Below, in pieces: positions 61,601 through 64,000 of a DNA stretch of 64,000 bases. A program made the translations under genes and the position numbers. Source of the stretch: Pyxidicoccus sp. MSG2 (GTDB lineage Bacteria; Myxococcota; Myxococcia; Myxococcales; Myxococcaceae). Location: positions 1,736,001-1,800,000 of the forward strand of contig NZ_JAPNKC010000001.1 of NCBI RefSeq assembly GCF_026626705.1. Reading direction: 5' to 3'. The stretch's first letter is position 1. Each line of letters begins with the position of its first letter. The notes under the pieces are model-generated. The model was given only the letters and a program-made list of their open reading frames with translations. It made no database searches and was not told the origin of the DNA.

Positions 61601-64000
61601 AGCACGCCCACCGAGGAGCTGCTCGCGGACATCTGGGCCCAGGTGCTCGGTGTCTCGCGCGTGGGCACGGGCGACAACTTCTTCGAGCTCGGCGGTCACT
61701 CGCTGCTGGCCACGCAGGTCGTCTCCCGCATCCGCGCCATCTTCGGCACGGAGCTTCCCGTGCGGGAGCTCTTCTCCGCGCCGACGCTGGGCGCGCTGGC
61801 CCGGCAGGTGGACGCGGCTCGCGGGGCCACGGGAAGACTCACGCTTCCGCCGCTCGCCCCCGTGCCGCGCACGGGCGAGCTGCCGCTGTCCTTCGCGCAG
61901 CAGCGGCTGTGGTTCATCGACCAGCTCGAACCCGGCAACTCGACGTACAACATGCCCGCCGCCCTCCGCCTGGAGGGCACCCTGGACGCCGGTGCACTGG
62001 AGGCCGCGCTGGTCGAGGTGGTGCGCCGCCACGAGGCCCTGCGCACCACCTTCGTCTCGCGCGAGGGCCAGCCCGCGCAGTGCATCCAGCCGGACCCGGT
62101 GTTCCACCTGCCCCAGGTGGACCTGACGTCATGCTCCGACTCCGGGCAGGAGGCCCGGCGCCTCGCGCGTGAAGAAGCCCTGCGCCCCTTCGACCTCGCC
62201 GCGGGCCCCCTGCTGCGCGCCGTCCTGCTGCGCCTCGGTGACACCGAGCACGTGCTGCTGCTCACGCTGCACCACATCGTCTTCGACGGCTGGTCCCTGG
62301 GCGTGCTGGTGCGCGAAGTCGCCGCCCTCTACGCCGCCTTCCTGCGGGGCCAGCCTTCGCCGCTCCCGCCCCTCCCGGTCCAGTACGCGGACTACTCCGT
62401 CTGGCAGCGCGGCTGGCTCGAAGGCGAGGTGCTGGACGGGCAGCTCTCCTGGTGGAGACAGCAGCTCGACGGCGTGCCGCACTCGCTGGAGCTGCCCACC
62501 GACAAGCCGCGTCCCGCCGTGCCGTCCTCGCGTGGCGCCTTCGTGCCCGTGCGAATCCCCACGGACCTTTCCGAGCACCTCAAGGCTCTCTCGCGGCGGC
62601 AGGGCGCGACGCCGTTCATGACGCTGCTGGCGGCCTTCCAGGTGCTGCTGCACCGCTATTCCGGACAGGACGACCTCGTCGTCGGCTCGCCCATCGCCGG
62701 CAGGAACGACGCGGGGACCGAAGGGCTCATCGGCTTCTTCGTCAACAACCTGGCCCTGCGCGCGCGCATCGCCCCGCGGGCTTCGTTCCTCGCGCTGCTG
62801 GAGCAGGTGCGGGAGACCACGCTCGCCGCCTACGAGCACCAGGACGTGCCCTTCGCGAAGCTCGTCGAGGAGCTCCGACCACAGCGAAGCCTCAATCAGG
62901 CGCCGCTGTACCAGACGAGCTTCAGCCTGCTGAATACGCCCATGCCGGCGCTGGAGCTTCCCGGACTGCGGCTGCTCCCGCTGCTTCCGGACACCGTGCC
63001 GGCGAGGTTCGACCTGAACCTCGCGCTGGAGGAGACGACGGAGGGCTTCAGCGGCAGCCTCCACTACGCCACCGACCTGTTCGACGCCTCCACTCTCGAG
63101 CGCATGGCGGGGCATCTCCGGACCCTGCTCGCGGCCATCTGCCAGGACGCCACCCGGCCGGTGGCGATGCTGCCGCTGCTGTCCCCCGAGGAGCAGCGGC
63201 AGGTGCTCGTGGACTGGAGTGGCAGGGACGAGCCCTTCCCGGACGGCGCCTGCATCCACGAGTTGTTCGAGGCGCAGGCACGGCGCACGCCCGACGTGGA
63301 GGCGGTGCGCTTCGGCGAGGAGGTCCTCACCTACGCACAGCTCGACACGCGCGCCAACGCGCTGGCCCACGTGCTGCGTGCCCATGGTGTGCGCGCGGAA
63401 ACGCGTGTCGCCTTGTGCCTGCCGCGCTCGCCCGATTGGGTGGTGGCGGTGCTCGCCGTCCTCAAGGCCGGTGGCGCCTTCGTCCCCATGGACCCCGCCT
63501 ATCCCTCGGGACGGCTGGCCTTCATGCTGGAGGACTGTGCCGCGCCGCTGCTGCTGACGCACGCGTCGCTCGATGTGCCAGCGCCGCACGGCGTGCTCGT
63601 GCTGGAGGTGGATGCACTCACGCAGCAGCTCTCCGGTCAGCCCTCCACGCCGCCTGCTCCGCTGGCCAGCGTGGACGGGCTCGCGTACGTCATCTACACC
63701 TCCGGAAGCACCGGCCAGCCCAAGGGCGTCATGGTGCCCCACCGGGGCGTGCCCAACCTGGCGCGAAGCCAGGTGCGGCCACAGGGGCTGGGGCCCGGCA
63801 CGCGCGTGCTCCAGTTCGCCTCGCCCGGCTTCGACGCCTTCGTCTGGGAAACCCTTCCCACGCTGCTCTCCGGCGCCACGTTGTGCCTGGCCTCTGATGA
63901 GGCCCTACAGCCCGGTCCCGCGCTGGCGCGCCTGCTCCAGCGGCACGACGTCCACGTCCTCTCCCTGACGCCCTCCGCCCTCACCGCCCTGCCAGCCGAC
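58655..64000 (+). CDS. NRPS, C-A-PCP-C-A..., cut by the window end
   Basis: An open frame from ATG 58655 (two bases after the previous stop) to the last base, at least 1782 residues. The N-terminus 'ALTPEQKRARLAGLLRER' is a likely docking helix. C1 ~25-440 with 'HHLVSDAWS' at 153; A1 ~460-970 with 'FDAFVWE' (Asp673 equals Asp235), '[11 protein letters not shown]' and 'NAYGPTE'; PCP1 ~985-1055 with Ser1016; C2 ~1070-1500 with 'HHIVFDGWS' at 1206; A2 from ~1510, cut. The A1 specificity residues read approximately D-A-W-S-V-A-A-V-C-K, close to the Phe/aromatic codes; the visible part of A2 matches A1. No epimerisation domain lies between the modules. C1 should accept the polyketide chain. More modules and a TE are expected to the right. 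Confidence 0.92.
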   Translation, partial: MALTPEQKRARLAGLLRERSRARREPVSFAQEGFWLQERLNAGGTVFNIPTAVRLSGTLDADVLRRALDEVIRRHEALRTTFVEQDGQPRQLISPTAEAALPVVELGEVPEDVVWRALHDEARRPFDVEQGPLLRAVLYRMSATEHLLLLNVHHLVSDAWSLGVLVRELGALYPALAEGRASPLPPLPMQYADYATWQRGWLQGEVLESRLAWWSKRLDADAVLELPTDRPRTPAASTRGARQTVVLPLALLDSLRTLARREGCTLFSLLMAAYGVLLSRYSGQPDVVVGTPVAGRSRAELEGLVGLFVNALPLPLDLSGDPSFLALLGRVHEGVLGAMAHQDVPFETLVEALRPERRPGITPLFQVSLTLQNAPLPPLELPGLRMEAQPVDSGASQQDVSLLFTELEQGLRTAVVYRTDLFESERISRMLGHLHTLLEGIVAAPGRRLSELPLLSAGEQRQVLVDWSGRTEPFPDGACIHELFEAQARRTPDAEAVRFEATVLTYAQLDARANALAHLLSAYGVSAEIRVALCLPRSPEWVVAVLAVLKAGGAFVPMDPAYPSERLEFMLEDCGAPLLLTHASLDVPTPPGVLALAMDALETRLAGQATTPLASKAPADGLAYVIYTSGSTGQPKGVMVPHRGVLNLVRSQVQPQGLGPGTRVLQFASPGFDAFVWETLPTLLSGATLCLASDEAVQPGPALARLLQQHDVHVLSLTPSALTALPADGLPSLRTVVSAGEACSPELVARWAPGRTFFNAYGPTEATVCASMATCVPDGQKPSIGEPLANVRVFVLDAHLQPVPVGIPGELFIGGVGVARGYLHRPSLTAERFVPDAFSATPGARLYRTGDRVCWRTDGQLEYLGRTDFQVKLRGFRIELGEVEAVLRSHPDVSEAVALVRDDGPTGPRLVAYVVPSATASALDSQTLRDFASTLLPEHMLPSALVSLPSLPLTANGKVDRRALPAPDMGGADAASAGYAPPSTPTEELLADIWAQVLGVSRVGTGDNFFELGGHSLLATQVVSRIRAIFGTELPVRELFSAPTLGALARQVDAARGATGRLTLPPLAPVPRTGELPLSFAQQRLWFIDQLEPGNSTYNMPAALRLEGTLDAGALEAALVEVVRRHEALRTTFVSREGQPAQCIQPDPVFHLPQVDLTSCSDSGQEARRLAREEALRPFDLAAGPLLRAVLLRLGDTEHVLLLTLHHIVFDGWSLGVLVREVAALYAAFLRGQPSPLPPLPVQYADYSVWQRGWLEGEVLDGQLSWWRQQLDGVPHSLELPTDKPRPAVPSSRGAFVPVRIPTDLSEHLKALSRRQGATPFMTLLAAFQVLLHRYSGQDDLVVGSPIAGRNDAGTEGLIGFFVNNLALRARIAPRASFLALLEQVRETTLAAYEHQDVPFAKLVEELRPQRSLNQAPLYQTSFSLLNTPMPALELPGLRLLPLLPDTVPARFDLNLALEETTEGFSGSLHYATDLFDASTLERMAGHLRTLLAAICQDATRPVAMLPLLSPEEQRQVLVDWSGRDEPFPDGACIHELFEAQARRTPDVEAVRFGEEVLTYAQLDTRANALAHVLRAHGVRAETRVALCLPRSPDWVVAVLAVLKAGGAFVPMDPAYPSGRLAFMLEDCAAPLLLTHASLDVPAPHGVLVLEVDALTQQLSGQPSTPPAPLASVDGLAYVIYTSGSTGQPKGVMVPHRGVPNLARSQVRPQGLGPGTRVLQFASPGFDAFVWETLPTLLSGATLCLASDEALQPGPALARLLQRHDVHVLSLTPSALTALPAD
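60011..60838 (+). repeat. Adenylation-domain repeat, copy 1
   Basis: This segment of the last NRPS gene recurs at 63173-64000, shifted by exactly 3162 bp (1054 codons, one C-A-PCP module) with no gaps at any of the anchors I checked. Long stretches, e.g. about 60640-60720, are identical. The copy probably continues past the window. Confidence 0.88.
63173..64000 (+). repeat. Adenylation-domain repeat, copy 2
   Basis: Second copy of the 60011-60838 segment, in the A2 domain. The flanking C domains differ clearly, so the similarity is confined to the adenylation part. This points to recent duplication or gene conversion of A domains rather than of whole modules. Confidence 0.88.

Overview
The window is very GC-rich (roughly 70%), densely coded DNA. 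It most likely comes from a myxobacterium of the Myxococcus/Corallococcus/Pyxidicoccus/Archangium group. Reasons: a DUF2378 (TIGR02265) protein of the type expanded in Myxococcaceae, a eukaryote-like Ser/Thr kinase with a long C-terminal repeat region, several lipoproteins with low-complexity Gly-rich or collagen-like parts, and a giant FAAL/NRPS/PKS assembly line. No tRNA, rRNA, CRISPR array or insertion sequence was recognised.

Layout. 1-6 kb: a GT2 glycosyltransferase overlapping a PLP fold-III decarboxylase, converging on an ATP-grasp ligase (perhaps the edge of a polysaccharide or small-molecule locus cut by the left border), then a methyltransferase-like gene and a zinc-ribbon/HELGH membrane protease. 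6-19 kb: housekeeping and envelope genes: an MBL-fold hydrolase, an OPT transporter, a compact threonyl-tRNA synthetase behind a Thr-codon-rich leader, a small secreted Cys-rich protein, a collagen-like lipoprotein, a CBS-pair protein, msrB, a small orphan gene and purL. 19-26.5 kb: two lipoproteins, one with FN3 and DNRLRE-like domains, then an overlapping MocR-type regulator / Ser-Thr kinase pair; leucine codon choice in this stretch (CTC-rich) differs from its neighbours. 26.5-34 kb: a minus-strand run with a Tat-exported epimerase, a PLC-like zinc enzyme, a PF10118 hydrolase, a CAT-like acyltransferase and two membrane proteins. 34-37.3 kb: DUF2378, a Cys-cluster protein, a hypothetical and a DUF2383 protein.

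37.7-64 kb (open at the right end): one plus-strand biosynthetic operon with gaps of 2-45 bp. Read by colinearity: FAAL-ACP-C-A-PCP, then KS-AT-KR-ACP, KS-AT-KR-ACP, KS-AT-KR-ACP-(ACP-like)-sulfotransferase, then C-A-PCP-C-A... A fatty acid is activated as an acyl-AMP, joined to a building block chosen by an adenylation domain without the usual Asp235, extended by up to three malonyl units, possibly O-sulfated on the PKS, and passed to NRPS modules whose first adenylation domain looks aromatic-specific. Oddities are a Ser in place of the active-site Cys in the first KS, a dead KR in the second PKS, a carrier-like domain without its Ser before the sulfotransferase, and near-identical adenylation domains in consecutive NRPS modules. 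I do not recognise the product.

The two most notable signals are the assembly line with an internal sulfotransferase and Ser-KS, and a textbook-like ribosome-mediated attenuator (Thr-rich leader peptide plus mutually exclusive hairpins) before the compact threonyl-tRNA synthetase.
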